Assembly: GCF_009711975.1 (NCBI RefSeq)
Contig: NZ_VIKW01000030.1
Location: forward strand, 1-45,566
DNA: 45,566 nucleotides
Reading direction: 5' to 3'
DNA from: Anabaena sp. UHCC 0204
Lineage (GTDB): Bacteria > Cyanobacteriota > Cyanobacteriia > Cyanobacteriales > Nostocaceae
The notes beneath the pieces were generated by a model, which was given only the letters and a program-made list of their open reading frames with translations, was not told the origin of the DNA and searched no databases. Positions 8,967 through 17,780 of this stretch are shown piece by piece (the stretch's first letter is position 1; every line of letters begins with the position of its first letter). A program made the position numbers and the translations under genes.

Positions 8967-10019
8967 ATGAATCAACTGAACAATGGTTTTACAATATTTC
9001 TCAGTCTACTAGTTGAGGCGATGCCCTTTTTGCTGCTGGGTGTATTTTTATCTAGTGTGCTACTACTCTTTATTGATGAACGCAAATTGATTGAGAAAAT
9101 GCCCAGACATCCCCTATTGGGTGCTTTATGTGGCAGCATGATTGGTTTTTTGTTTCCAGTTTGTGAGTGTGGTAATGTGCCTGTAGCCAGGCGGTTATTG
9201 ATGCAGGGAGTACCCACACCGGTTGCAATTGGCTTTTTATTAGCAGCACCGACAATTAACCCAATTGTAATTTGGTCAACTTGGTCTGCATTCCGCGATC
9301 AACCAGAAATAGTAGTGTTAAGAATAGTATTTTCTCTGATTATTGCTACAACTATTGGTTTTATCTTCAGTTTTCAATCAGACTTAGTGCCTTTTCTGCA
9401 ACCAGCGATCGCTCGTTATCTCAAGTTTAACCCCCCCGCCCAGCCAAAAACAAAACGCCGGGGTAGACAATCTCAACTACAACCCCAAACTACTACATCC
9501 AGTTTATTGCAATCAGGAACGTATATACTCGGTGGCAAAGCAGGCTCGCCAAAACGCATAGATGATAGTTATGATGAATTACCAGAAATTTCTAATGTCG
9601 GTAAGCCATTACCAGAGAAACTCCGTTCCCTATTAGATAATATCATTCAAGAATTGCGGGAATTAGGAGGAGTAATGGTCATAGGCAGCGCCATAGCCGC
9701 AGCTATTCAAGTTTTAGCCCCTAGAGAACTGATCCTCAGTCTTGGCGCAGGACCTATTACTTCAATTTTAGCCATGCTAGTATTAGCAGCAGTCGTATCA
9801 ATATGCTCTACAGTTGATGCCTTTTTTGCCCTATCCTTTGCTTCCAGCTTTACCAGTGGGTCATTATTAGCATTTCTAGTATTTGGACCCATGATTGATA
9901 TTAAAGGCATTGGTTTGATGTTATCTATTTTCAAACCGAAAGCCCTGATCTATCTCTTTGTCTTAGCCGGGCAATTGACATTCTTATTCACTTTAATCAT
10001 GAATTTGCACGTGATCTAA
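8967..10019 (+). CDS. DUF318/COG0701 permease (ArsP/YraQ-like)
   Basis: A 350-aa polytopic membrane protein with two hydrophobic halves and a hydrophilic central loop (about 150-230) rich in basic and Gln residues. The first half carries the family signature PVCECGNVP (64-72, Cys66 and Cys68) followed by GVPTPVAIGFLLAAPTINP. The second half has the mirrored SICSTVDAFFALSFAS and FGPMIDIKG. A TTG 15 bp upstream is in frame, but the ATG at 8967 is preferred. The family includes ArsP organoarsenical exporters and otherwise uncharacterised permeases; a metal or thiol-linked substrate is inferred only from the conserved cysteines. The following gene encodes its usual TIGR03943 partner. Confidence 0.8.
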   Translation: MNQLNNGFTIFLSLLVEAMPFLLLGVFLSSVLLLFIDERKLIEKMPRHPLLGALCGSMIGFLFPVCECGNVPVARRLLMQGVPTPVAIGFLLAAPTINPIVIWSTWSAFRDQPEIVVLRIVFSLIIATTIGFIFSFQSDLVPFLQPAIARYLKFNPPAQPKTKRRGRQSQLQPQTTTSSLLQSGTYILGGKAGSPKRIDDSYDELPEISNVGKPLPEKLRSLLDNIIQELRELGGVMVIGSAIAAAIQVLAPRELILSLGAGPITSILAMLVLAAVVSICSTVDAFFALSFASSFTSGSLLAFLVFGPMIDIKGIGLMLSIFKPKALIYLFVLAGQLTFLFTLIMNLHVI

Positions 10020-10196
10020 ATTGCACCAATCATCCTGACAGCTTTATATATCAAGATTTCTCTGTTTTGATTTTTGGTTTACTGCTGATTGCATTAGTGA
10101 AATGTGGGGTGTGGGGTATGGGGTTTAAATCCTCATAAGGTGGGAATATAGGAACTGGAGATTAGTAATTGGTGATAGACAATAAATATTCTCTGT

Positions 10197-10241
10197 GTCA
10201 CCTATCACCCATCACCCATCACCTATCACCCGTCACCTGTG
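10197..10241. repeat. STRR array (CACCTAT/CACCCAT)n
   Basis: Tandem heptamers of the form TCACCYA run up to about 20 bp before the next gene's ATG. A typical cyanobacterial short tandem repeat, it may sit in the leader if the permease and its partner are cotranscribed. Confidence 0.7.
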
Positions 10242-10258
10242 ATACTTAAATAACTTCA

Positions 10259-11023
10259 ATGCTAAATTCCCAAACTAAACCCCCAAATAAATTTATTCCT
10301 TGGCTAGACGTGGTAGCTATTACAGCTTGGGGTATTTTAATGCTGAAATACTGGCTGACAGGCAAACTCTACTTGTTGATTCACCCTGATTTCTTTTGGT
10401 TAGTAATTTTAGCGGGAATAGCTTTATTAATTATCGGTTTTTCCAAGGGGTTACAACTGTTGAAACACCGTCGCCGTCCGGAAATACCTAATGCTTCCCA
10501 CATGAGTTTATTTCCTCCTGGTTGGGGCAGTTTTCTACTACTGACAACTGCAATTTTAGGATTAATGATTACACCTCGTGTCTTTGCCAGTGAAAAAGCA
10601 CTAGAACGGGGAATTACAGAATTAACTGGTACAAGTCGCGCCCAACCCCAAGCATTTCGGGCGACAATGCGTCCAGAGGAGCGATCGCTTGTTGACTGGG
10701 TAAGAACACTTAACGTTTATCCTGAACCAGACGCATACACAGGACAAAAAGTAAAAGTGCAGGGATTTGTGATTCATCCCCCTAATGTTGGTGAAGAATA
10801 TATATTGTTAGCCCGATTTGTCCTCAGTTGTTGTGCCGCAGATGCCTATCCTGTAGGATTACCAGTCCAAATACCTGAATCACGTCAACAGTACCCACAG
10901 GATACGTGGTTAGAAATAGAAGGACAAATGACAACACAAACCGTAGCCGAAAAACGCCAACTGACAATCAAAGCTAACACCCTCAAAAAAATTCCTCAAC
11001 CTCAAAATCCTTACAGTTATTAG
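10259..11023 (+). CDS. TIGR03943/DUF1980 family protein (permease partner, YcgQ-like)
   Basis: A 254-aa protein with two N-terminal membrane helices (about 15-34 and 44-63) around the family's HPDFFWLVILAG motif, a third helix at about 90-108, and an exported or cytosolic C-terminal domain. That domain has VKVQGFVIHPP (165-175) and the diagnostic RFVLSCCAADAYPVGLPV with paired Cys191-Cys192. TIGR03943 proteins are regularly encoded beside DUF318 permeases (as YcgQ/YcgR in Bacillus), and the two are thought to form a membrane complex. Here they are 239 bp apart on one strand. The Cys pair plus the permease CxC suggests a metal- or redox-related role, which is inference. Confidence 0.8.
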   Translation: MLNSQTKPPNKFIPWLDVVAITAWGILMLKYWLTGKLYLLIHPDFFWLVILAGIALLIIGFSKGLQLLKHRRRPEIPNASHMSLFPPGWGSFLLLTTAILGLMITPRVFASEKALERGITELTGTSRAQPQAFRATMRPEERSLVDWVRTLNVYPEPDAYTGQKVKVQGFVIHPPNVGEEYILLARFVLSCCAADAYPVGLPVQIPESRQQYPQDTWLEIEGQMTTQTVAEKRQLTIKANTLKKIPQPQNPYSY

Positions 11024-11050
11024 TCAGTAATCAACTGGCAACTAACATAC

Positions 11051-12550
11051 ATGAGCAAATCCTCTAAATTTATTCAACCATTAGATCGGGTGGCGATCGC
11101 CTTCATGCTCCTCATCAGCGTGCTAATCGGGGTGATCATTTGGCAAGGTGATGCAGTCAAACCGATTGTCCGCACCTTTACCTGGGAAAATCAACAAATC
11201 GGCGCAGATGATCTCTCCTTCTCCCTCACCTTTAGTCGGCCAATGGAGTACAAAAGCATCGAGGAGAATTTAACAATCAATCCCCCTCTAGCTGGTAAAT
11301 TCAGTTGGGCAGGAAGAAGAATGGTGTATACACTCCTCACACCAGCCCCTTACGGCACAAATTACCAAGTTAAACTAGAAAAAGGTCGAGATAAATACTC
11401 CCAAGCAGAAGGACAAAACCGGGTGATGCAGCCTTTTACAGGTAGCTTTACCACCCGCAACCGCGTCATTCTTTATATTGGTGCTAGTCCAGAAGTCCAA
11501 GGGCAGTTGGTACTTTATAACTTAACCCAAGAACAAAAAAAAGTTCTTACCCCTAAAGACTTAATTGTTATGGATTTTGAACCATTCCCAAATGGTGAAA
11601 AAATAGTATTCTCTGCTCGTTCTTCTAACAATCCTGACCTCCTTTCAGCCCAACTATATACTGTCACCACAGGTATCAAGAGTCAAGTTGGTGAAGAAAC
11701 AGAAGTAGCAGGTAAAGTAGACCTGATTTTAGATAACAAAGAATATCAAAACCTCAAATTTGACCTCTCAGCCGATGGCCAAACCATTGTTATTCAAAGA
11801 GGTAAACGAGATAATCCTGGTGACTTTGCTCTATGGTACTTAGCAACCAGCAATGATATTTCTGCCGAAAAACCGACCCCCAAACGCTTACAAGGCCAAC
11901 CAGGTGGAGATTTTCTGATTACACCCGATAGCAAAGCCGTAGCTGTGTCTCAAGGTCAAGGAACAGCAATTGTCTCTCTAGAAGGTGATAGCAGCAAACC
12001 CCTAGATTTTCTCCCCCAATTTGGCTTAGTCCAAGCCTTTTCTAAAGACGGTTCACAAGCAGCAATGGTCAAATTTAATACTGACTATACGCGAGATTTG
12101 TTTTTAGTCACCAACCAAGGCGTACAAAAACAATTATTAAAGACTACAGGCTCAATCCTCAGTTGTCAGTTTGACCCAGCTTCCCCTACCGTCTATTGCT
12201 TAATCACACAACTTCTTTCTAAAGAACAATTTGTAGAACAACCTTATTTAGTCTCTATTGACTTGAAAACAGGAACGCAAAAACCACTGCTACTCTTACC
12301 TCCTGCTCAACGCAATGTCCAAACCAGTTTAGCACCCGACGGTTTAGGCTTCTTATTCGACCAAGTAGTTCCCATTGCTAATAACATGACACAATTACCA
12401 GCAAACACTTTAAAAACTGATGATGGTGAACCGATTTCTACTAGTAGTCTCTGGTTGATGCCCTTGCTACCGATCGCTGATAGTACAAATATTGACATTA
12501 AACCAGAGCAACTCCCTTTAGTCGGCTTTCATCCCCAGTGGCTACCCTAA
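11051..12550 (+). CDS. membrane-anchored Ig-like (Big_5) and beta-propeller protein
   Basis: A 499-aa protein with an uncleaved N-terminal helix (about 14-31, VAIAFMLLISVLIGVIIW). A domain at about 38-135 resembles bacterial Big_5/SbsA Ig-like folds (LSFSLTFSRPMEYKSIEENL, later YTLLTPAPYGTNYQVKLE). The remainder, about 140-499, consists of repeated beta-rich blades such as MDFEPFPNGEKIVFSARS, KFDLSADGQTIVIQR and FLITPDSKAVAVSQGQG, typical of a TolB/WD40-like propeller. The bulk should lie outside the cytoplasmic membrane. It starts 28 bp after the TIGR03943 gene and is probably cotranscribed with it. No catalytic residues are evident; a binding or scaffold role is inferred. Confidence 0.7.
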   Translation: MSKSSKFIQPLDRVAIAFMLLISVLIGVIIWQGDAVKPIVRTFTWENQQIGADDLSFSLTFSRPMEYKSIEENLTINPPLAGKFSWAGRRMVYTLLTPAPYGTNYQVKLEKGRDKYSQAEGQNRVMQPFTGSFTTRNRVILYIGASPEVQGQLVLYNLTQEQKKVLTPKDLIVMDFEPFPNGEKIVFSARSSNNPDLLSAQLYTVTTGIKSQVGEETEVAGKVDLILDNKEYQNLKFDLSADGQTIVIQRGKRDNPGDFALWYLATSNDISAEKPTPKRLQGQPGGDFLITPDSKAVAVSQGQGTAIVSLEGDSSKPLDFLPQFGLVQAFSKDGSQAAMVKFNTDYTRDLFLVTNQGVQKQLLKTTGSILSCQFDPASPTVYCLITQLLSKEQFVEQPYLVSIDLKTGTQKPLLLLPPAQRNVQTSLAPDGLGFLFDQVVPIANNMTQLPANTLKTDDGEPISTSSLWLMPLLPIADSTNIDIKPEQLPLVGFHPQWLP

Positions 12551-12659
12551 TTAATTGACAATTGACAATTGATAATTGACAATTGTCAGTAGTTGACTAT
12601 CAATTTTTATTTGTGTAAATAAGTGATGACGGTTACGTATTTGTGGATAATGACAATGT
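12551..12659. repeat. ACAATTG STRR and spacer
   Basis: About four copies of ATTGACA/ACAATTG-type units (12553-12588) follow the stop codon directly, then AT-rich sequence with no ORF. Similar AATTGTCA units occur at 14541-14570 and near 39895-39908. Confidence 0.5.
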
Positions 12660-12870
12660 CAGTAACCCAGCCCTAAAGGGACTGGGCTTGCAAGAGTAAT
12701 CAAGCAAGCCGTGCTGACCAGACCACCCTGAGCTTAGTCTTATGGTAGCCGTTATTTGAGTTACGACACCTTGGAATGCGTAGCTAGTTCCCCGCTCTGT
12801 CGCTTGTGATTAAACAGTTCTAAGGTCACTGGAACAGTGTTGCAAGCCTAACAAGCTTTTATAACTGGTC
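12660..12870 (-). mobile_element. possible decayed IS200/IS605 (tnpB) right end
   Basis: On the minus strand there is GCAAGCCCAGTCCCTTTAGG continuing into GCTGGGTT: a terminal hairpin (12666-12686) preceded by a second hairpin GCTTGC/GCAAGC (12686-12709). Upstream of these lies a short frame reading NTVPVTLELFNHKRQS ending in a TAA near 12758. A short C-terminal coding remnant followed by a TTTAGGGCTGGG hairpin is the layout of IS605-type right ends, where the TnpB guide (omega) RNA also lies. No intact tnpB is present. A different structured RNA is possible. Confidence 0.35.
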
Positions 12871-13039
12871 GAAGCTAACATTACCCCAGAAATGGGAGGC
12901 TCTTTGGAGCAATAAATACATTATGCGTACAGAGTGGGGAAATTTGAATCGGTAATTGTCCCGTTGAAAGTACATCACAAAAGTACCCCGAATTGACCAA
13001 CTCCAAGGCGGTAATGACCGTGACAAATTTACCTCTTTT
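12871..13039. other. unexplained spacer sequence
   Basis: About 170 bp with better base balance than neighbouring spacers; it may be further remnant of the element at 12660-12870. It has no convincing ORF, as the only minus-strand frame here resembles no known protein. The promoter of the coiled-coil gene should be within it, but no clear -35/-10 pair is seen. Confidence 0.35.
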
Positions 13040-13099
13040 ATGGCTAACGCCACGCTACGCTATCAACCAGCTACAGATCATCACTATGAAGCCGTAGTT

Positions 13100-14410
13100 A
13101 TGGAAAAATTGGAAGACAGCAACCAACAAGACTGGATTGCAGAACCTGATATTGATCAACAAGCACAGGTCAATTTAGAATTTCAGCAGCTATTACAGTT
13201 AAATACAGAATTACGTACAGCTAATAATGATTTATTTACTCAAGTAGAGCAGTTAAAAACTGAATTAGCTGAAGCGGAAAAAATTTTGCAGTGGCAAAAA
13301 ACACGATCTAGTGTTACAGAGTCCATGTTTAATCAACAAAGTCAAGACCTTTGTGCCGCCCAAGAGCAAATTCAGTCTCTATATCATCAGTTAGAAGCTT
13401 CTACACAAACAGTTCAACAGCAAGAAATATCCATAGAAACTTATAAAGCCCATTTGCAAATTAGCCAACAACGTTTAGCTCATTTGGAAAGAGAATGTTC
13501 TCTTTTACAAACTAATTATACTGAAGAGTCTCAGCAGCTATTACACTCTGAAAATACTTGTCGTGAGTTGCGGACTAGACTTATGCGCCAACAACGACAG
13601 ACGCTGCAATTTAAAGCGGCTCTCGAAAAATGTCTAGATACACCAATTCCCAACCATGAAAATTTAGAGGATCATATTCATCATCCTGATGATGTCATCC
13701 ATAAACATACAAGATTCTCTAGAAAAGCCCGGTCTTTGTTTCCTAACGCCCAACCTATTCGACCTTGGTCAGTAGAAGGAGATGCTCTGAGTGAATCTGT
13801 ACATAATTCTTGGGTTAAGCCTACAGTCACATCTTCGGAAAATTGTACTTATCATTCAGAACCATCCATTTCTCCACCAGCACAAGTTAATGAGTCAACA
13901 ATTCAATTAACAACTGTAGATAGTTCTGAACCATCATCCCTAGACCAGCAATTAGAAGGTATAATTCATCAGTTTTTTGCTCTACCATCTACTCCAGCAG
14001 ACCCCCAGACAGAAACTGAGGTAAATATTAATCAAGCTGATACATTAGTCTTGAAAACTTTAGTATCTCCTGCTGAGGATAATAAACAAACAGAAATAAT
14101 AATCCCCCAAAATTCACACATAGAAATTGATGCTTATGCTATAACTGATAATCCTGAAAAAGAGGATTTGTCAATTATTTCTACTTCCGTAAATCCTCAA
14201 ATCAATATAGAAATGGAAGATTATTGGTTAGATGTTTCATCTACTACAGAATCAAATTTACCAACTAATGATAGTTTATCTGAATTATTAGATGACAACA
14301 AATCTGATCATAAATCCCCTTCGCCATTAATTTATCCACAACGACCACCCAAGGGACGTAAGTCTTTAGCATCTGTAGAACTGCCAAATTTTCGACCTCC
14401 AGCGAAGTAG
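13100..14410 (+). CDS. coiled-coil protein of unknown function
   Basis: I do not recognise a named family. From the ATG at 13100 the protein is 436 aa. Residues about 20-190 form long Gln/Glu/Leu-rich coiled coils (LLQLNTELRTANNDLFTQVE and similar heptads, up to RLMRQQRQTLQFKAALEKCL). This is followed by a disordered Ser/Thr/Pro-rich and acidic region and a basic C-terminal tail (PQRPPKGRKSLASVELPNF). There is no signal peptide or membrane helix. The frame extends upstream to an ATG at 13040, but those 20 extra codons begin with the dispersed GGCTAACGCCACGCTACGCT repeat, so the later ATG is preferred. The C-terminal motif RKARSLFPNAQPIRPW (about 205-220) looks conserved-type. A cytoskeletal or scaffold role is a guess. 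Confidence 0.65.
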   Translation: MEKLEDSNQQDWIAEPDIDQQAQVNLEFQQLLQLNTELRTANNDLFTQVEQLKTELAEAEKILQWQKTRSSVTESMFNQQSQDLCAAQEQIQSLYHQLEASTQTVQQQEISIETYKAHLQISQQRLAHLERECSLLQTNYTEESQQLLHSENTCRELRTRLMRQQRQTLQFKAALEKCLDTPIPNHENLEDHIHHPDDVIHKHTRFSRKARSLFPNAQPIRPWSVEGDALSESVHNSWVKPTVTSSENCTYHSEPSISPPAQVNESTIQLTTVDSSEPSSLDQQLEGIIHQFFALPSTPADPQTETEVNINQADTLVLKTLVSPAEDNKQTEIIIPQNSHIEIDAYAITDNPEKEDLSIISTSVNPQINIEMEDYWLDVSSTTESNLPTNDSLSELLDDNKSDHKSPSPLIYPQRPPKGRKSLASVELPNFRPPAK

Positions 14411-14424
14411 GGGTTGGGCTAGGA

Positions 14425-14480
14425 GTATGGCTTACACCACGCTACACTATCAGGAGGTAGGGGCGCAGGGCCTGCGCCCA
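14425..14480. repeat. dispersed repeat with GC-rich palindrome
   Basis: ATGGCTTACACCACGCTACA, a member of the GGCTTACGCCACGCTACGC repeat family, is followed by the near-perfect palindrome GGGCGCAGGGCCTGCGCCC (14461-14479). Related copies are at 13040 and 41218-41246; a related GGGCGCAGGGTAATGCGCCC palindrome is near 41435. It sits between convergent genes and could terminate transcription from either side. Confidence 0.55.
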
Positions 14481-14599
14481 GTCAGGAGTTCAGGAAGAAG
14501 GAGATCAGAATATTCTCGAATCTGGGTTATTAAGCCTTCTTAGTTGTCAATTGTTAATTGTCAATAATCCAGTTTTACTCCTGACTCCTCGCTCCTGCT

Positions 14600-15988
14600 T
14601 TATGCCAGCCGGCGTTTAACTTCCTCTGCTAAATCTACCAAAGCTACTTCTATTTGTTCCCCTGATTTTAAGTCCTTCAAAGATGATTTTCCAGATGCAG
14701 CTTCATCAGCACCAATAATTACACAAAACCTAATTCCCTGCTTATCTGCGGCTTGGAATTGTTTCCCTAAAGGACGTTTTTCAAAATTAGTGACAACATT
14801 AATTCCTGCTTGCCGTAACTGTTGTGATACTTGTAAATAAACAGGCATTAAATCTTCTTGCATATTTACTACTACAACTTGGGTAGGTGTGGCAGATAAA
14901 GTATTTAAAATCCCCGCTTTTAACAACCGACTAATTAACCGAGTTAAACCAATAGAAATACCCACACCAGGCATTTTTTCACCGATAAACATTCCCACTA
15001 ATTCTTCATATCTGCCACCAGAACAAATACTTCCCAAAGCAGCATGGCCTAATAAAGTAGTTTCATAAACTGTGCCAGTATAGTAATTTAAACCACGGGC
15101 AATAGATAAATCAATACAGAAACGTTTATCAGCAACTCCTAAATTTCTAACTCCATTAATTACGGTTTCTAATTCAGTAACTCCTAAATTAAATTGTTCT
15201 GCTTCGGGCAGATTTTCTGATAGGTGTTTGAGTTTATCTAAAATATCATCAGTGCTACCATCAATTTTAATAAATTCAATAATTTTATCCGTTTGTTCTG
15301 GGGAAATACCTTCTTTTTCTAATTCTTGTTTAACTTTAGATTCGCCAATTTTCTCTAAATTATCAATAATACTAATACAGGTTTTAATTTGCTGTTCTGC
15401 AACTCCTACTGATTGAAAAAACCCTGTAAGTATTTTGCGGTTATTAATGCGAATGACAAAATCACCAATATTAATTTTTTCAAAAATTTCGGTGATAATT
15501 GCCGGCATTTGGGCATCATAAAGTAAACTGAGTTTACCACGAGCAACTACATCAATATCACATTGTCGAAATTGTCGAAATCGTCCATCTTTTGCCCGTT
15601 CACCTCGAAATACCATATCCATTTGATAACGAGCAAAAGGAAAGGTTAATTCATTTAAGTGACGAGCAATATAAGCAGCAAAAGGAACGGTTTGATCAAA
15701 TTTTAAAGCCCTAGCTTCTGAACCAGTTTCTCCAGATTTATCCTTTTCTGCTTGGCGATTTGGTGGTAAAATTGGCTCAATACCATATATAATGTTGTCA
15801 CCTTGATTACCTTTAGCCTGTAGCACTTCTAACCTTTCTACTGCTGGAGTTTCAATAGGTGTAAAACCATAACTTTCAAAAACCTTGCGAATAATATCTA
15901 GTAAATATACTTCTAACCGCTTTTCGCTAGGCAAAAATTCCGGAAACCCGCTCGGAGTAGAAAAGTTTATTTTGTCACTTTTAGTCAT
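14600..15988 (-). CDS. hisS: histidyl-tRNA synthetase
   Basis: A 462-aa class II aminoacyl-tRNA synthetase that attaches histidine to tRNA-His. Motif 1 is around YGFTPIETPAVERLEVL. Motif 2 is RYQMDMVFRGERAKDGRFRQ followed by FRQCDIDV. The histidine-specific HisA block is ARGLNYYTGTVYE, then CSGGRYEELVG, and motif 3 is PGVGISIGLTRLI. A C-terminal anticodon-binding domain (about 370-462) includes RPLGKQFQAADKQG. Length and order are normal for the bacterial enzyme, with a moderate insertion (PPNRQAEKDKSGETGSEAR) before motif 2. It follows the aldehyde dehydrogenase gene on the same strand after a 309-bp repeat-filled spacer, so it probably has its own promoter. Confidence 0.97.
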   Translation of the reverse strand: MTKSDKINFSTPSGFPEFLPSEKRLEVYLLDIIRKVFESYGFTPIETPAVERLEVLQAKGNQGDNIIYGIEPILPPNRQAEKDKSGETGSEARALKFDQTVPFAAYIARHLNELTFPFARYQMDMVFRGERAKDGRFRQFRQCDIDVVARGKLSLLYDAQMPAIITEIFEKINIGDFVIRINNRKILTGFFQSVGVAEQQIKTCISIIDNLEKIGESKVKQELEKEGISPEQTDKIIEFIKIDGSTDDILDKLKHLSENLPEAEQFNLGVTELETVINGVRNLGVADKRFCIDLSIARGLNYYTGTVYETTLLGHAALGSICSGGRYEELVGMFIGEKMPGVGISIGLTRLISRLLKAGILNTLSATPTQVVVVNMQEDLMPVYLQVSQQLRQAGINVVTNFEKRPLGKQFQAADKQGIRFCVIIGADEAASGKSSLKDLKSGEQIEVALVDLAEEVKRRLA

Positions 15989-16056
15989 GTTTGTACCTTA
16001 CAAAATGGGAAATTAACTACAGAATTTCTATTTTACCCTTTCTTATTGAATTAGAG

Positions 16057-16343
16057 TACATATTGCTTGTAGTCAGGAATTTATTCCTGAGCTTTTTTTG
16101 AGCGATGAATCGCTCACTACGATTATTATATGTTACATAATGCTCATTTAATTAATCACCATTATTGAACCACCAAGAGTCTTTATTAGAGTTGGTTAGG
16201 ACTACATATTGTTTGTAGTCAGGAATAAATTCCTGAGTTTTTTTTGAGCGATGAATCGCTCACTACGATTATTATATGTTACATAATGCTCATTTAATTA
16301 ATCACCATTATTGAACCACCAAGGGTCTTTATTAGAGTTGGTT
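16057..16343. repeat. 146-bp tandem duplication spanning the aldehyde dehydrogenase 3' end
   Basis: Copy 1 (16057-16197) and copy 2 (16203-16343) are offset by exactly 146 bp and differ at only a few bases. Each holds a CAGGAATTTATTCCTG-type hairpin followed by a T run, a GAGCGATGAATCGCTC palindrome, and the last 15 codons or so of the aldehyde dehydrogenase. Only copy 2 is joined to the full gene. The duplication fills most of the 309-bp spacer before hisS (15989-16297). Confidence 0.9.
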
Positions 16344-17719
16344 TTAATCAACAAGGCTTTTTTTCGCAAGAAGCGTTTTAATCCAATTGTTCCTATCCGT
16401 GAATCACCCAATCCAGAAAATTTAAAAGCGTTTCTTTCTCCTTCAGGAATTAATGCTGTTAATCCGGCATCATTAATACTAATAGTACCTGCTTCTATTT
16501 TTTGGGCAACTTCTATTGCTAGTGTTTCTGATTCTGCAAAGACAGCAGCACTTAGTCCATAAATGCAATCATTGGCTAAATTTATCGCTTCTTCGATATT
16601 AGCAAAAGACATAACAGGCATAATCGGACCAAATGTTTCTTCAGACATTACCTTCATAGAATGATTAACTTCAGTGATAACTGTAGGACGACACCACCAA
16701 CCTCCACCTAATTCTTCTAGTTTACCACCACAGTGAATTACTGCCCCTTTAGAAATGGCATCTTGGAGATGATCATTAATAATAGCTGCTTGTTTTTCAG
16801 AAATAATTGGACCAATTTCTCCATCTTCAATAGTTGGATATGCTAGTTTTAATTCATGGGCTTTAGTGACTAATTGATGATAGAATTCTGCAAAGATAGA
16901 TTCAGCAACATAAATTCTTTCAATTGATGAACATGATTGTCCTGTATTGACTACAGAACTCCACAAAATTGCGGAAGTTGCTAAATCTAAATTTGCTGAT
17001 TCTAAAACAATTGCTGGGTCTTTTCCTCCTAATTCTAAAAAAGCGGGAATAAAATTAATTGCGGCATTTTCAGCTATTAAACGCCCAGTTTCTACGCTAC
17101 CTGTAAAACAAATTAGATCTACATCTTCAATTAAATCTGATCCTGTTTGTGCTGCTCCTTCAACAAAGTTTAAAACATCGCGTAATTGAGGAATAGTGTT
17201 CAGGGTTGTCATTAAAGGAGCGACAAATCGGGGAGTTATTTCGCTAGGTTTAACTATGACTGCACAACCAGCTAATAAAGCAGGAATTGTATCAATTGTA
17301 GATAGGGATAAAGGAAAGTTCCAAGGACTAATTACCCCAACTAAAGGATAAGGAACTGATGTTTGTTGTAAGGATATAAAAGAAATAGATGTATTTTTAG
17401 CGGTGTCTTGTAGCAATTGGGGAGCTAAATTACACCATTTATCAATACTAGAAATAAGTGAGTCTATTTCTAATATTGATGTTGATAATCTCCCGGTGTC
17501 ATTAACTAAGGCTTCTGTTAATAAATTTCGGTCTGATATGATAGCTTGCTTCCATGCTTTTAAGGCTTCAATTCTCTCTTGTATTTCTAATTTTTGCCAA
17601 TTAATTTGTCCACGTCGCAAACGGTGACATTGCTGAGAAAGCAATTTTGGTGGAGGAGGAACTATGACATAATCGAATTTCCCTGTGCGGGGGTTGCGGA
17701 CTTCAATTGGTTTGCTCAT
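16298..17719 (-). CDS. aldehyde dehydrogenase family protein
   Basis: A 473-aa NAD(P)-dependent aldehyde dehydrogenase that oxidises aldehydes to acids. Visible family motifs: PWNFP (132-136), VIVKPSE (154-160), the cofactor-binding FTGSVETG (205-212), the catalytic-base region LELGGKDPAIV with Glu229, the nucleophile region GQSCSSIER with Cys263, and EETFGPIMPV. The length fits non-membrane class 3-like or succinate-semialdehyde-type enzymes; the substrate is not determined. The C-terminus (KDPWWFNNGD) lies in the tandem duplication described at 16057-16343, a second copy of these codons standing downstream without the rest of the gene. It is upstream of hisS and downstream of mutL on the same strand. 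Confidence 0.92.
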   Translation of the reverse strand: MSKPIEVRNPRTGKFDYVIVPPPPKLLSQQCHRLRRGQINWQKLEIQERIEALKAWKQAIISDRNLLTEALVNDTGRLSTSILEIDSLISSIDKWCNLAPQLLQDTAKNTSISFISLQQTSVPYPLVGVISPWNFPLSLSTIDTIPALLAGCAVIVKPSEITPRFVAPLMTTLNTIPQLRDVLNFVEGAAQTGSDLIEDVDLICFTGSVETGRLIAENAAINFIPAFLELGGKDPAIVLESANLDLATSAILWSSVVNTGQSCSSIERIYVAESIFAEFYHQLVTKAHELKLAYPTIEDGEIGPIISEKQAAIINDHLQDAISKGAVIHCGGKLEELGGGWWCRPTVITEVNHSMKVMSEETFGPIMPVMSFANIEEAINLANDCIYGLSAAVFAESETLAIEVAQKIEAGTISINDAGLTALIPEGERNAFKFSGLGDSRIGTIGLKRFLRKKALLIKTNSNKDPWWFNNGD

Positions 17720-17780
17720 TTGTCATTAATATAAATGTGAATTTTATCTAATTACGTAAATAACTTTATTTAAAGATACT

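Noticed and set aside
12660-12870. Group II intron, RNase P RNA, tmRNA or 6S RNA
   Set aside because: No domain V hairpin, no tmRNA tag or tRNA-like ends and no RNase P core motifs were recognised; only an IS605-like end layout is visible.
16076-16100. Rho-independent terminator (CAGGAAT hairpin plus T run)
   Set aside because: The T run follows the hairpin on the plus strand, but the genes on both sides are on the minus strand, so it has no obvious transcript to end; treated as part of the repeat.
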